6,112 nt of DNA from the NCBI GenBank assembly GCA_031285645.1, contig JAITVU010000410.1:1-6112 (forward strand). Reading direction: 5' to 3'. Shown here in pieces: positions 1 to 5,291 of this stretch. Source of the DNA: Oscillospiraceae bacterium. GTDB taxonomy: Bacteria; Bacillota; Clostridia; Oscillospirales; Ruminococcaceae. Made by a program: the position numbers and the translations under genes. Every line of letters begins with the position of its first letter. Positions within the stretch are counted from its first letter, which is position 1. The notes beneath the pieces were generated by a model, which saw only the letters and a list, made by a program, of their open reading frames with translations, was not told the origin of the DNA and did no database searches.

Positions 1-54
1 ACCTATACCATATAGACAGTAAAAGTTACAGTAGATTACAAAATTAATATATTA

Positions 55-83
55 TTGACAAGGCGATTTCTTGTTGCTATGAT
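55..83 (+). promoter_or_regulatory. Sigma-A promoter for the solute-binding protein gene
   Basis: The sequence shows TTGACA (55-60), a 17-base spacer, and TATGAT (78-83). This is a perfect -35 and a 5/6 -10 at the ideal distance. Transcription would start near position 90 and give a leader of roughly 168 nt before the GTG start at 258. The surrounding DNA is AT-rich, as expected for a strong promoter. The downstream gene therefore probably has its own transcript, even if transporter genes lie upstream of the window. Confidence 0.8.
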
Positions 84-89
84 ACAATC

Positions 90-257
90 AGATTAGTAAG
101 GCAATAAATAGATATTAAAATGTCCATTTATGTTATTTATCTTTTTAGTATTCAACCATTTTTGGTATTCAATGGAAAGGAGGATTGCGTCAGAACCAAA
201 TCAAAAATATTAGCTTGAATAAGTTATTTAAGTAAGTAAAAAACAAGAGGTGAGTAT
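90..257 (+). promoter_or_regulatory. Long AT-rich 5' leader with an orphan Shine-Dalgarno and short repeats
   Basis: This untranslated leader lies between the promoter and the gene. It carries an 8-bp direct repeat GTATTCAA (148-155 and 165-172). A small hairpin ACCA-TTTT-TGGT (155-166) is an alternative to CCATT/AATGG pairing (156-160 with 171-175). A full Shine-Dalgarno sequence AAAGGAGG (176-183) has no properly spaced start codon. The nearest candidate, TTG at 185, is only 1 base away and would encode just 16 codons ending at 235. I see no known riboswitch fold, so any regulatory role is inference. Confidence 0.4.
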
Positions 258-260
258 GTG
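246..260 (+). promoter_or_regulatory. Ribosome binding site that sets the GTG start of the solute-binding protein
   Basis: AGAGGTG (246-252) is followed after 5 bases by GTG at 258. The ATG at 256 overlaps this codon but is followed immediately by TGA, so it cannot start a protein. The GTG frame begins at once with a basic, then hydrophobic, signal peptide. That makes GTG 258 the real start. Confidence 0.75.
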
Positions 261-2033
261 AGTAAGAAATTTACAGTGCTTTTAGCCATTTTATTGGTCG
301 TATCGATGGTGTTTGCCGCGTGTGACAGTTCGGCGACGCCCGAGTCGTCCGCAGCGTCGTCCGCATCGGAACCGGCCAGTTCGGCCGCGTCGTCATCGGC
401 CCCTGAAACGAATACAGGCGGCACGACGTTTACTGACGGGCTTTCCGGCGTGAATGAGCTGCCCTTTGTTGAGTCGCCGGTCGACTTCATTATCGCGACC
501 CCGTATTACCCCTATATCATAGATTATGATACAAATGAGCAAACCGTCTACATAGAGGAACAGACCGGAATCAACATTGTTTGGGATATCCTGCCCGAAC
601 AGGGGTCCGATGAAAAAATCAACCTGATGTTCGCCGCCGGGACAGGCCTGCCGGATCTGTTCACATCGTGTAATGGCACGTTTACGGCCAGCATGCTGGC
701 CACACTCGGCGATCAGGGTCTTGTGGCCCCTCTCAATGACGCGATTGAGAAATGGAAATACAATCTGGCTGACCTGATGGAGCAGTATCCGAACTATCTG
801 CCGCAGCAGACGGCGCCGGACGGCAATGTTTACAGTCTCTCCGGTATGGGACGCAATGAGCCGAATACGTACGCCCAGCGTTTCTGGATCAACCAGAAGT
901 TTATGGACGCCCTCGGCATCACAAAGCTTCCGGAAACCACCGATGAGTACTACGATTACCTTGTTGCCGTTAAAAACAACGACCCGAACGGCAATGGCAA
1001 GGCGGATGAAATCCCCTTGGCTGCCGCGCCGGTCAATAACGGCTGGTTTGAGCAGATCGACGGCTTCCTGATGCAGCCATTTGTTTATATGGACGCGACA
1101 AACGGCAACACCGCCGGGGGCAAACGCCGCATTTATCTGACCGATGACGGCAAGGTTGAGTATGCGCCTGTTCAGGAAGGCTACAGGGAAGCGCTTAAGT
1201 ATCTCAACAAGCTTTACAATGAAGGCCTTATGTCCACGGAAGTGTTCACAATGACCAAAGAGGAGCTGCGCTCCCTCGTTGAGTTTGAAGACGCCGAGAT
1301 TCTGGGATCCCTCCCCTCCGGCGGCCCTCACGAGTTTGCCAATACATCGGGCGAACGCCGCAAGGACTATGTCATACTGCCGCCTCTTGCCGGCCCGGAC
1401 GGCACGCGCCAGGCGTACTGGAATGAGTATGAAGGCATTACGATAGGCGCTATGGTCGTGCCGGCCGCGAGCGAGAAAGTTGATCTTGCGGTTAAGTTCA
1501 TTGACTATATGCTCAATGAAGAAATGAACATGTGGGGCCGTTACGGCGTGGAAGGCCGCGACTGGCAGAGACCTGCCGAGGGCGTTAAGGCCTTTGACGG
1601 CGGGCAGGCTCAGATTGACGAGAGCATCGGCAACCTGACATGGGGCGAGCCTCAAAACGTGTATCTCGCCGGCCGCATCCCGCGCTGGGGCAAATTCGGT
1701 TCCCATGCCGCGATCGATAACGGCGATCCGTATAACCTCGAAAAAGTTTTGTGGGAAGCCCATCTTGAATATATTCCTTACAAAACAAACAAGCATGTCC
1801 CGCCGCTGTATTACACCGCGGATGAAGCGCGTGAATACAATGAGCTGGTTAACACCCTGCACCAGTATGTCGAGCTTTCACTCGCCGAGTTTGTAACAGG
1901 CAAGAGAAGCGTAGACACGGATTGGGACGCTTACGTCGCCGAGTGTGAAAAGATCGGTCTGCCCAGGATCATGGAGATTCATCAGGCTGCTTTTGACAGG
2001 CAGTGGGCTGAGACATGGAAAGCGACTCACTAA
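258..2033 (+). CDS. ABC transporter extracellular solute-binding lipoprotein (family 1, LplA-like)
   Basis: This 591-residue protein most likely captures a carbohydrate outside the cell and delivers it to an ABC permease. Residues 1-21 form a lipoprotein signal peptide (KK, then a hydrophobic stretch), with lipobox FAAC and Cys22 as the lipidation site. A Ser/Ala/Pro/Glu-rich linker covers about residues 23-55. The mature domain has hallmarks of the large LplA-type binding proteins: EEQTGINIVW (100-109), a segment ending MFAAGTGLPDLF (124-135), and an EF-hand/dockerin-like acidic loop with DPNGNGKADEIP (242-253). The length of about 550-600 residues fits that subfamily and is longer than MalE. 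No permease gene follows; a terminator comes right after the stop, and the next gene is on the other strand. Permeases may lie upstream of the window or elsewhere. The substrate cannot be read from sequence; oligosaccharides are the usual ligands of relatives. Confidence 0.9.
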   Translation: MSKKFTVLLAILLVVSMVFAACDSSATPESSAASSASEPASSAASSSAPETNTGGTTFTDGLSGVNELPFVESPVDFIIATPYYPYIIDYDTNEQTVYIEEQTGINIVWDILPEQGSDEKINLMFAAGTGLPDLFTSCNGTFTASMLATLGDQGLVAPLNDAIEKWKYNLADLMEQYPNYLPQQTAPDGNVYSLSGMGRNEPNTYAQRFWINQKFMDALGITKLPETTDEYYDYLVAVKNNDPNGNGKADEIPLAAAPVNNGWFEQIDGFLMQPFVYMDATNGNTAGGKRRIYLTDDGKVEYAPVQEGYREALKYLNKLYNEGLMSTEVFTMTKEELRSLVEFEDAEILGSLPSGGPHEFANTSGERRKDYVILPPLAGPDGTRQAYWNEYEGITIGAMVVPAASEKVDLAVKFIDYMLNEEMNMWGRYGVEGRDWQRPAEGVKAFDGGQAQIDESIGNLTWGEPQNVYLAGRIPRWGKFGSHAAIDNGDPYNLEKVLWEAHLEYIPYKTNKHVPPLYYTADEAREYNELVNTLHQYVELSLAEFVTGKRSVDTDWDAYVAECEKIGLPRIMEIHQAAFDRQWAETWKATH

Positions 2034-2040
2034 TCGGTAT

Positions 2041-2091
2041 TTAAGGTTAAACAGGGATTGGCTTTTGCCAATCCCTGTTTTTGCGCCTTAA
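2041..2091 (+). terminator. Strong intrinsic terminator after the solute-binding protein gene
   Basis: A perfect 14-bp stem pairs AAACAGGGATTGGC (2049-2062) with its complement (2067-2080) around a TTTT loop, and ends in a run of five T (2078-2082). An outer pairing TTAAGG (2041-2046) with CCTTAA (2086-2091) could extend it. It lies 7 bases after the stop codon and should end the transcript here. Confidence 0.9.
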
Positions 2092-2302
2092 TATATTTTA
2101 GATTATTTGAATAGTCATTGCGATTTAAAATTGTTGGCTTCTAATACTAATATCCGTTAACAAGAGCGATAAAATTATCGCTCAAGACGCCTTTTTTCCA
2201 AAACGCATCGCGTCATTTTATCTGCTTTTTAATGAGATATTATAGCGGCGGGAATAAATAGGTGGAATAGAAAGACATTAAAATTCCCGCCGCATTCGGC
2301 AG
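2092..2302. repeat. Non-coding gap between convergent genes with two inverted repeats
   Basis: No credible gene lies here. An 8-bp hairpin GAGCGATA-AAAT-TATCGCTC (2164-2183) is followed 8 bases later by six T (2192-2197). It could be a weak back-up plus-strand terminator, although the T run is displaced. An exact 11-bp inverted repeat GCGGCGGGAAT (2245-2255) / ATTCCCGCCGC (2283-2293) flanks a 27-base spacer. Within its right arm GCCG-CATT-CGGC (2289-2300) is an alternative small hairpin. The function of these repeats is unknown. Confidence 0.45.
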
Positions 2303-2338
2303 AAAGTAAATAATAACGTTCCGGTTATTTTTTACTTT
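2303..2338 (-). terminator. Probable terminator hairpin downstream of the collagen-like gene
   Basis: An AT-rich stem pairs 2303-2317 with 2324-2338, 14 of 15 positions, with one T-T mismatch and a 6-base loop (2318-2323). It begins 28 bases past the minus-strand stop codon. The U-tract in minus orientation is weak (TTTCT), so termination efficiency is uncertain. It may act on convergent transcripts from either side. Confidence 0.5.
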
Positions 2339-2365
2339 TGCTATAGTATAAACCAGTGTTTAGTA

Positions 2366-3571
2366 TTATGACAGTCTTGTCAACACAAGTGAGGCGTTCA
2401 CACCGACGCCGAGGGTAACCGTCGCGCCGGCAGACGAGGAAATCGCCATATCCAACACGTCGCCGGCAGCCAGGGTGGCGATTACGGTGCCCGTCAATTC
2501 GTTTTCCTGGTTGGCGGTCAGGCTGTGTACTAAAACCGCGCCTGGAATATTGACGCCGTTAAGGCGTATGGCACAGGTTAATAAAATAGCTGTCCCCGAA
2601 GCGACCAGCAGATTATAATAGATTTTATATGTGCCGGCGCCGCTAACGATTAAGGCGTTTGGCGTGGTATAAGAAACATCAAAAGCGGGCATGGTTGCAT
2701 CAAAACTGATTGCGGTCGGCACATTGGGCGCCAACGGGTCGAAAGCTTGAAGCACTGTGCTGTATAGGCCGCCATAGGCGACAGTGGCTGCGCCGGTGGG
2801 ACCAGTCGCTCCAGTAGGACCCGTAGCGCCGGTTGGACCAGTCGCGCCAGTCGCGCCGGTTGCCCCGTTTGTCCCCGTTGCACCCGTCGGTCCGGTTATA
2901 CCCTGTATCCCCTGCGGACCTGTCGGCCCGATAGGTCCCTGTACTCCTTGCAGGCCTTCCGGCCCTTGCGGTCCTGTATTGCCGATCGGGCCGACGGGTC
3001 CCTGGATACCCTGCGGCCCCTGCGGGCCCGTTGCGCCGGTAGGACCGGCCGGGCCTTGAAGTCCTTGTGGTCCTTGCGGGCCCGTTGCGCCAACAGCTCC
3101 GGCAACACCCTGGAGTCCCTGTGGACCCTGAGGTCCCGTGGGGCCTATCGGGCCTTGTACACCTTGCAGTCCTTGCGGGCCCGTTGCGCCCTGAGCGCCC
3201 GTGGCTCCCTGAGAGCCAACGGGCCCTTGTGCGCCGGTGGGGCCCTGTACGCCCTGAGAGCCGGCGGATCCCTCCGGTCCTGTTGCGCCTTGCGGGCCGA
3301 CAGGCCCCTGAGGTCCTTGTGCGCCCTGTGCTCCGGCAGCGCCTTGTGCGCCTGTAGCGCCTTGCGGCCCGACAGGTCCCTGAGCGCCTGTGGCGCCCGC
3401 CACCCCTGTCATCCCTTGTGGTCCGATTGGCCCCTGCGGCCCCGCGGGGCCTCTTAAACCGGCGGGTCCCTGCGGCCCGATAAGGCCGCGCGGTCCGGTT
3501 GGGCCGGGACAGCAGCATGGGGTGCAACAACAAGAGCCATTGACTATGTCTATTGCGTTCCTGTAATTCAT
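2366..3571 (-). CDS. Collagen-like Gly-X-Y repeat protein with C-terminal BclA/C1q-like domain
   Basis: This 401-residue protein is probably a trimeric surface filament of the spore (exosporium or coat) or the cell. The N-terminus has no signal peptide and carries two Cys triplets (14-16 and 19-21, CCCTPCCC), possibly for disulfide cross-linking or anchoring. Residues 23-262 are 80 consecutive Gly-X-Y triplets without interruption, rich in GPQ, GAT, GPT and GAQ, which should form a triple helix. Residues 263-401 form a globular domain rich in beta-strand-like segments. Motifs such as [22 protein letters not shown] and a final ASLVLTRLS resemble the BclA-type C-terminal trimerisation domain. 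The start ATG (3571-3569) has a good ribosome binding site, AGAGGAG (3585-3579), 7 bases upstream. No clear sigma-A promoter, and no convincing sigma-E or sigma-K promoter, was found upstream by eye. A spore location is inferred from the family and was not observed. The Pro/Gly codon bias leaves long open shadow frames on both strands. Confidence 0.9.
   Translation of the reverse strand: MNYRNAIDIVNGSCCCTPCCCPGPTGPRGLIGPQGPAGLRGPAGPQGPIGPQGMTGVAGATGAQGPVGPQGATGAQGAAGAQGAQGPQGPVGPQGATGPEGSAGSQGVQGPTGAQGPVGSQGATGAQGATGPQGLQGVQGPIGPTGPQGPQGLQGVAGAVGATGPQGPQGLQGPAGPTGATGPQGPQGIQGPVGPIGNTGPQGPEGLQGVQGPIGPTGPQGIQGITGPTGATGTNGATGATGATGPTGATGPTGATGPTGAATVAYGGLYSTVLQAFDPLAPNVPTAISFDATMPAFDVSYTTPNALIVSGAGTYKIYYNLLVASGTAILLTCAIRLNGVNIPGAVLVHSLTANQENELTGTVIATLAAGDVLDMAISSSAGATVTLGVGVNASLVLTRLS
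2786..3505 (-). repeat. 720-bp collagen repeat tract (80 Gly-X-Y codon triplets)
   Basis: A degenerate 9-bp periodic tract encodes residues 23-262 of the collagen-like protein. Longer internal duplications are visible at protein level. [10 protein letters not shown] occurs at 140-149 and again at 212-221. [13 protein letters not shown] (161-173) is closely matched by [13 protein letters not shown] (179-191). A GAT/GPT-rich block closes the tract (about 227-260). Such tracts expand and contract by slippage or recombination, so the triplet number likely varies between strains. Confidence 0.85.
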
Positions 3572-3967
3572 ATTGCTTCTCCTCTGTAGACTTCAGGTCT
3601 GCCGACACGGCTGAATTTGGATGCAAATTGTGCTTCTTGAATCGCTTGAACGGCGCGCCCGTCAGCTTTGTATCGCATACCCCGTACTTGGAATCTGTAA
3701 TCATGGCCACAAATTTGCATGGCAGTAGAATTGATCTGATTGTCATTTTCCGTTTATGAATACATCTTCTTACTTCATCATATTTCAAACGGCGGTGTTT
3801 TGCGCCTGGAAGGTATGATATTGAGAACGCACATCAAAACCGGATGGTTTTGATGTGTCAGGCGTATGCCGGACGGCACGTCGGAGGGCGTGCGTTCGCT
3901 ATTACAGTGCGAAGGCCTCAAAAATCGTTCGTTTTGAAATTCCCTGGTCTGTAAAAATAAAAGATTA
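3572..3967. other. Divergent intergenic region, no gene supported
   Basis: About 400 bases separate the collagen-like gene (minus) from the UPF0251 promoter (plus). The half near the collagen gene (3586-3781) shows no strong promoter match or stable hairpin that I can support. Open frames crossing it lack ribosome binding sites and mostly continue out of frame into the collagen gene. The other half holds the nested inverted-repeat element annotated separately (3782-3940). Confidence 0.55.
3782..3940. repeat. 159-bp nested inverted-repeat element (possible structured RNA or MITE-like remnant)
   Basis: The outer ends pair: ATTTCAAACG (3782-3791) with CGTTTTGAAAT (3930-3940), 10 bp with one bulged T. 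Inside, GAACGCAC (3825-3832) pairs with GTGCGTTC (3890-3897). Within that is a perfect 12-bp hairpin, CACATCAAAACC (3830-3841) with its complement (3846-3857) around a GGAT loop. Smaller stems are GGCG/CGCC (3791-3794, 3803-3806), GACG/CGTC (3872-3875, 3879-3882) and TTCGC/GCGAA (3895-3899, 3909-3913). Some stems share bases and so are alternatives. There is no T-run, so it is not a simple terminator. I do not recognise a named RNA family, and its nature is open. Confidence 0.45.
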
Positions 3968-4017
3968 TTGACATATGCCAAAAATCAGACTATACTGATA
4001 CCGGCATATGTCAATAA
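3965..4017 (+). promoter_or_regulatory. Operator: perfect 15-bp inverted repeat framing the promoter
   Basis: TTATTGACATATGCC (3965-3979) and its exact reverse complement (4003-4017) are separated by 23 bases. The left arm contains the -35 hexamer. The right arm starts at the expected transcription start, just after the -10. Centre-to-centre arm spacing is 38 bp, about 3.6 helical turns. A protein bound to both arms would block RNA polymerase, possibly by looping. The adjacent UPF0251 protein has a helix-turn-helix and is the natural candidate. This binding is inferred and has not been shown. Confidence 0.65.
3968..3996 (+). promoter_or_regulatory. Sigma-A promoter of the UPF0251 / NifX-like unit
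   Basis: TTGACA (3968-3973), a 17-base spacer and TATACT (3991-3996) form an almost ideal sigma-A promoter. Transcription should start near 4003, leaving a short leader of about 29 nt before the ATG at 4032. The -35 is embedded in the left arm of the inverted repeat, which suggests a strong promoter that is normally repressed. Confidence 0.8.
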
Positions 4018-4031
4018 CAGGAGGGGAAATC

Positions 4032-4391
4032 ATGCCGCGACCACGTAAGTGCCGAAAAGTATGCGCATATCCGCGCTGTACACATTTTGAACCGGGCAAC
4101 GGGTGCGGACAGGCTGTGGTGATGAGTATTGACGAATATGAAGTGATCCGCCTGATTGATTTTGAGGGTATGAGGCAGGATCAGTGCGCCGGGCAAATGG
4201 AGGTGGCGAGAGCCACGGTGCAAGCCATTTACGCCGGGGCCAGAAAAAAGCTGGCCCGGTGCATTGTTGAGGGATGCAGGCTTGTTATAGAGGGCGGCGA
4301 TGTTATGCTTTGCGAAAATCATTCGGATGCCTGCAAGCAGGGATGCTGCCGTTTGGGAAAACAGCGCGAATGCTTGTACGAAACCCCTTAA
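4032..4391 (+). CDS. UPF0251 / DUF134 family Cys-rich DNA-binding protein
   Basis: This 119-residue predicted transcription regulator belongs to the UPF0251 (DUF134) family. It opens with the family signature MPRPRKCRKVC. It then has VVMSIDEYEVIRLIDFEG (29-46), followed by a sigma-70 region-4-like helix-turn-helix at about 47-74 (QDQCAGQMEVARATVQAIY). There are 12 cysteines (7, 11, 16, 25, 52, 77, 82, 94, 101, 105, 106, 114). A C-terminal cluster after residue 94 goes beyond the usual core and suggests metal, Fe-S or redox sensing. The start is ATG 4032, not the in-frame ATG 4008, because AGGAGG (4019-4024) lies 7 bases before 4032 and 4008 sits inside the operator at the transcription start. 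It is followed by the NifX-like gene after 126 bases, a pairing often seen in anaerobes. Family membership is firm, while the regulatory target is inferred. Confidence 0.85.
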   Translation: MPRPRKCRKVCAYPRCTHFEPGNGCGQAVVMSIDEYEVIRLIDFEGMRQDQCAGQMEVARATVQAIYAGARKKLARCIVEGCRLVIEGGDVMLCENHSDACKQGCCRLGKQRECLYETP

Positions 4392-4411
4392 CAGGAGAAA
4401 TCGGACAAAGC

Positions 4412-4427
4412 CGTTTTACGTAAAACG
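4412..4427. repeat. Perfect 16-bp palindrome in the intercistronic gap
   Basis: CGTTTTACGTAAAACG reads identically on both strands and lies 20 bases after the UPF0251 stop. It could be a protein-binding site or a small hairpin (6-bp stem, ACGT loop). No T-run follows, so it is not a standard terminator, and it does not resemble the upstream operator. The rest of the 126-base gap contains no gene. A TTGACA (4459-4464) lacks a matching -10. Confidence 0.4.
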
Positions 4428-4517
4428 CGTTCATGGGCGGCCCGTCTCACAACAGGCGTTGACAGAGGAGTGGCATTAAAGCCCTGATTCAAAAACAATA
4501 AAAAAGGAGGACAAAAA

Positions 4518-4907
4518 ATGAAGGTTGCGGTCACATATGAAAACGGGCAGGTTTTTCAGCATTTTGGGCGCACGGAATACTTTAAGTTGTATGATGCGGA
4601 AGAGGGGAGGATCATATCGGCTTCCATTATTAATACAGGGACAAACGGGCATGGCGCTTTGGCGGGTTTTCTGAAAGATAACGGCGTGGATGCGCTCATC
4701 TGCGGCGGCATCGGCGAAGGCGCGAGAAAAGCGCTTTCGGAAGCGGGAATTGTTTTTTACGGCGGCGTCACCGGCACCGCCGATGAAGCTGTGACCGATT
4801 TGCTTGCAAACAAGCTTGCATTCGATCCCGATATTGTATGCAGCCATCACGGCGCGCACCATCACGAGGAGGATCACGACTGCGGCAGCCACAATCAGGA
4901 CGAATAA
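4518..4907 (+). CDS. NifX/NafY/NifB-C-terminal-like protein (dinitrogenase iron-molybdenum cofactor family) with His-rich tail
   Basis: This 129-residue protein is a single domain of the Nitro_FeMo-Co family (PF02579), small RNase H-like proteins that bind metal clusters. It starts MKVAVTYENGQVFQHFGRTEYFKLYD, where the family pattern (V/I)A(V/T)...HFG...F.(I/L)YD is clear. It continues with the expected GHGALAGFL (44-52) and ALICGGIGEGA (59-69) elements. The tail from Cys108 to the end has seven His (110, 111, 114-116, 120, 125), two Cys and many acidic residues, a likely metal-binding extension. The ribosome binding site AAGGAGG (4504-4510) is 7 bases from the ATG. It lies downstream of the UPF0251 gene in the same orientation and probably shares its transcript. 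With no other nif genes visible, a role in Fe-S or metal handling is more plausible than nitrogenase assembly, but it is unproven. Confidence 0.85.
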   Translation: MKVAVTYENGQVFQHFGRTEYFKLYDAEEGRIISASIINTGTNGHGALAGFLKDNGVDALICGGIGEGARKALSEAGIVFYGGVTGTADEAVTDLLANKLAFDPDIVCSHHGAHHHEEDHDCGSHNQDE

Positions 4908-5092
4908 AGAGTTGGGAAGCCCTCTTACAGCAGAATTTCTATCGCATCGCGGTGCGATTTCATATTGGCTGTCTTATTGGACGCCTGCTATGGCAGGAAA
5001 TTTGTTCCTGATACAAAACAACCTCGCCTTTTGGCGTGAAGCGCGTTTCACTGGGCCTTATGAAAAAGCGTGATTGTTTCATAAGCAACCAG
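4907..5092. repeat. Hairpin-dense non-coding region
   Basis: Successive inverted repeats follow the NifX-like stop codon: AAGAG/CTCTT (4907-4911, 4922-4926), ATCGCA/TGCGAT (4941-4946, 4953-4958, then TT), CCTGC/GCAGG (4984-4988, 4993-4997), the overlapping alternative CAGGAA/TTCCTG (4994-4999, 5005-5010), CGCC-TTTT-GGCG (5025-5036) and GTGAA/TTCAC (5036-5040, 5047-5051). The largest is a perfect 9-bp CTTATGAAA/TTTCATAAG (5057-5065, 5077-5085). Pairings CTGG/CCAG (5051-5054, 5089-5092) and GCGC/GCGC (5041-5044, 5093-5096) can extend it. None has a good T-run. I see no protein gene; the open frame crossing part of it has no ribosome binding site. The region from 5093 to 5182 is A-rich, with only a small ATGAG/CTCAT hairpin (5152-5166). 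Confidence 0.45.
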
Positions 5093-5182
5093 GCGCGTCA
5101 TGTGTTTAAGTGAATGGAATCAATAACCGAATGCCCGAAAAGAAAAAAACGATGAGATGTCCTCATGTTGTATGTTGTGAAA

Positions 5183-5212
5183 AAAGCTGATGTGAAGGTG
5201 TATATCAGCTTT
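5183..5212. repeat. 9-bp hairpin touching the -35 of the downstream promoter
   Basis: AAAGCTGAT (5183-5191) pairs perfectly with ATCAGCTTT (5204-5212), and three further pairs including wobbles are possible inward. The right arm overlaps the proposed -35 (5210-5215). It could be a regulator binding site for the AlkZ-like gene or simply a hairpin in read-through RNA. Confidence 0.4.
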
Positions 5213-5238
5213 GCACATGAAATGCGCTTAATTATAAT
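5210..5238 (+). promoter_or_regulatory. Likely sigma-A promoter for the AlkZ-like gene
   Basis: TTTGCA (5210-5215), 17 bases, then a perfect TATAAT (5233-5238). The -35 matches 4 of 6 positions and the -10 is consensus. Transcription would start near 5245, giving a leader of about 47 nt. Confidence 0.55.
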
Positions 5239-5291
5239 AATTGCCGGGCTGTGAATCGATGCGGCAGGCGAATTTGGGATGGAGGTGCGAT

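Noticed and set aside
393..1862. 489-codon open frame on the minus strand across the solute-binding protein gene
   Set aside because: It is antisense to a well-supported gene, its translation has no recognisable domain, and it results from codon bias of the real frame.
2784..3457. Several plus-strand open frames (Pro/Val/Ala-rich) opposite the collagen repeat
   Set aside because: They are low-complexity shadows of the Gly-X-Y codon pattern with no initiation signals.
2786..3505. CRISPR or tandem-repeat array
   Set aside because: The periodicity is 9 bp, codon-phased and degenerate, fully explained by the collagen Gly-X-Y coding sequence.
2700..3788. 362-codon minus-strand open frame overlapping the collagen-like gene
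   Set aside because: It starts with TTG without a ribosome binding site and its Arg-rich translation is the collagen repeat read in the wrong frame.
3782..3940. Group II intron or known riboswitch
   Set aside because: I could not find the characteristic domain V hairpin or any conserved riboswitch core, so only a generic structured element is claimed.
3778..3981. 67-codon minus-strand open frame across the structured intergenic element
   Set aside because: No ribosome binding site or domain; it begins within the operator arm and spans the hairpins.
4008..4031. Upstream in-frame ATG as start of the UPF0251 gene
   Set aside because: It lies in the right operator arm at the transcription start, lacks a ribosome binding site, and the family N-terminus MPRPRKC begins at the ATG at 4032.
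4459..4487. TTGACA as an internal promoter for the NifX-like gene
   Set aside because: No -10-like hexamer occurs 16-18 bases downstream.
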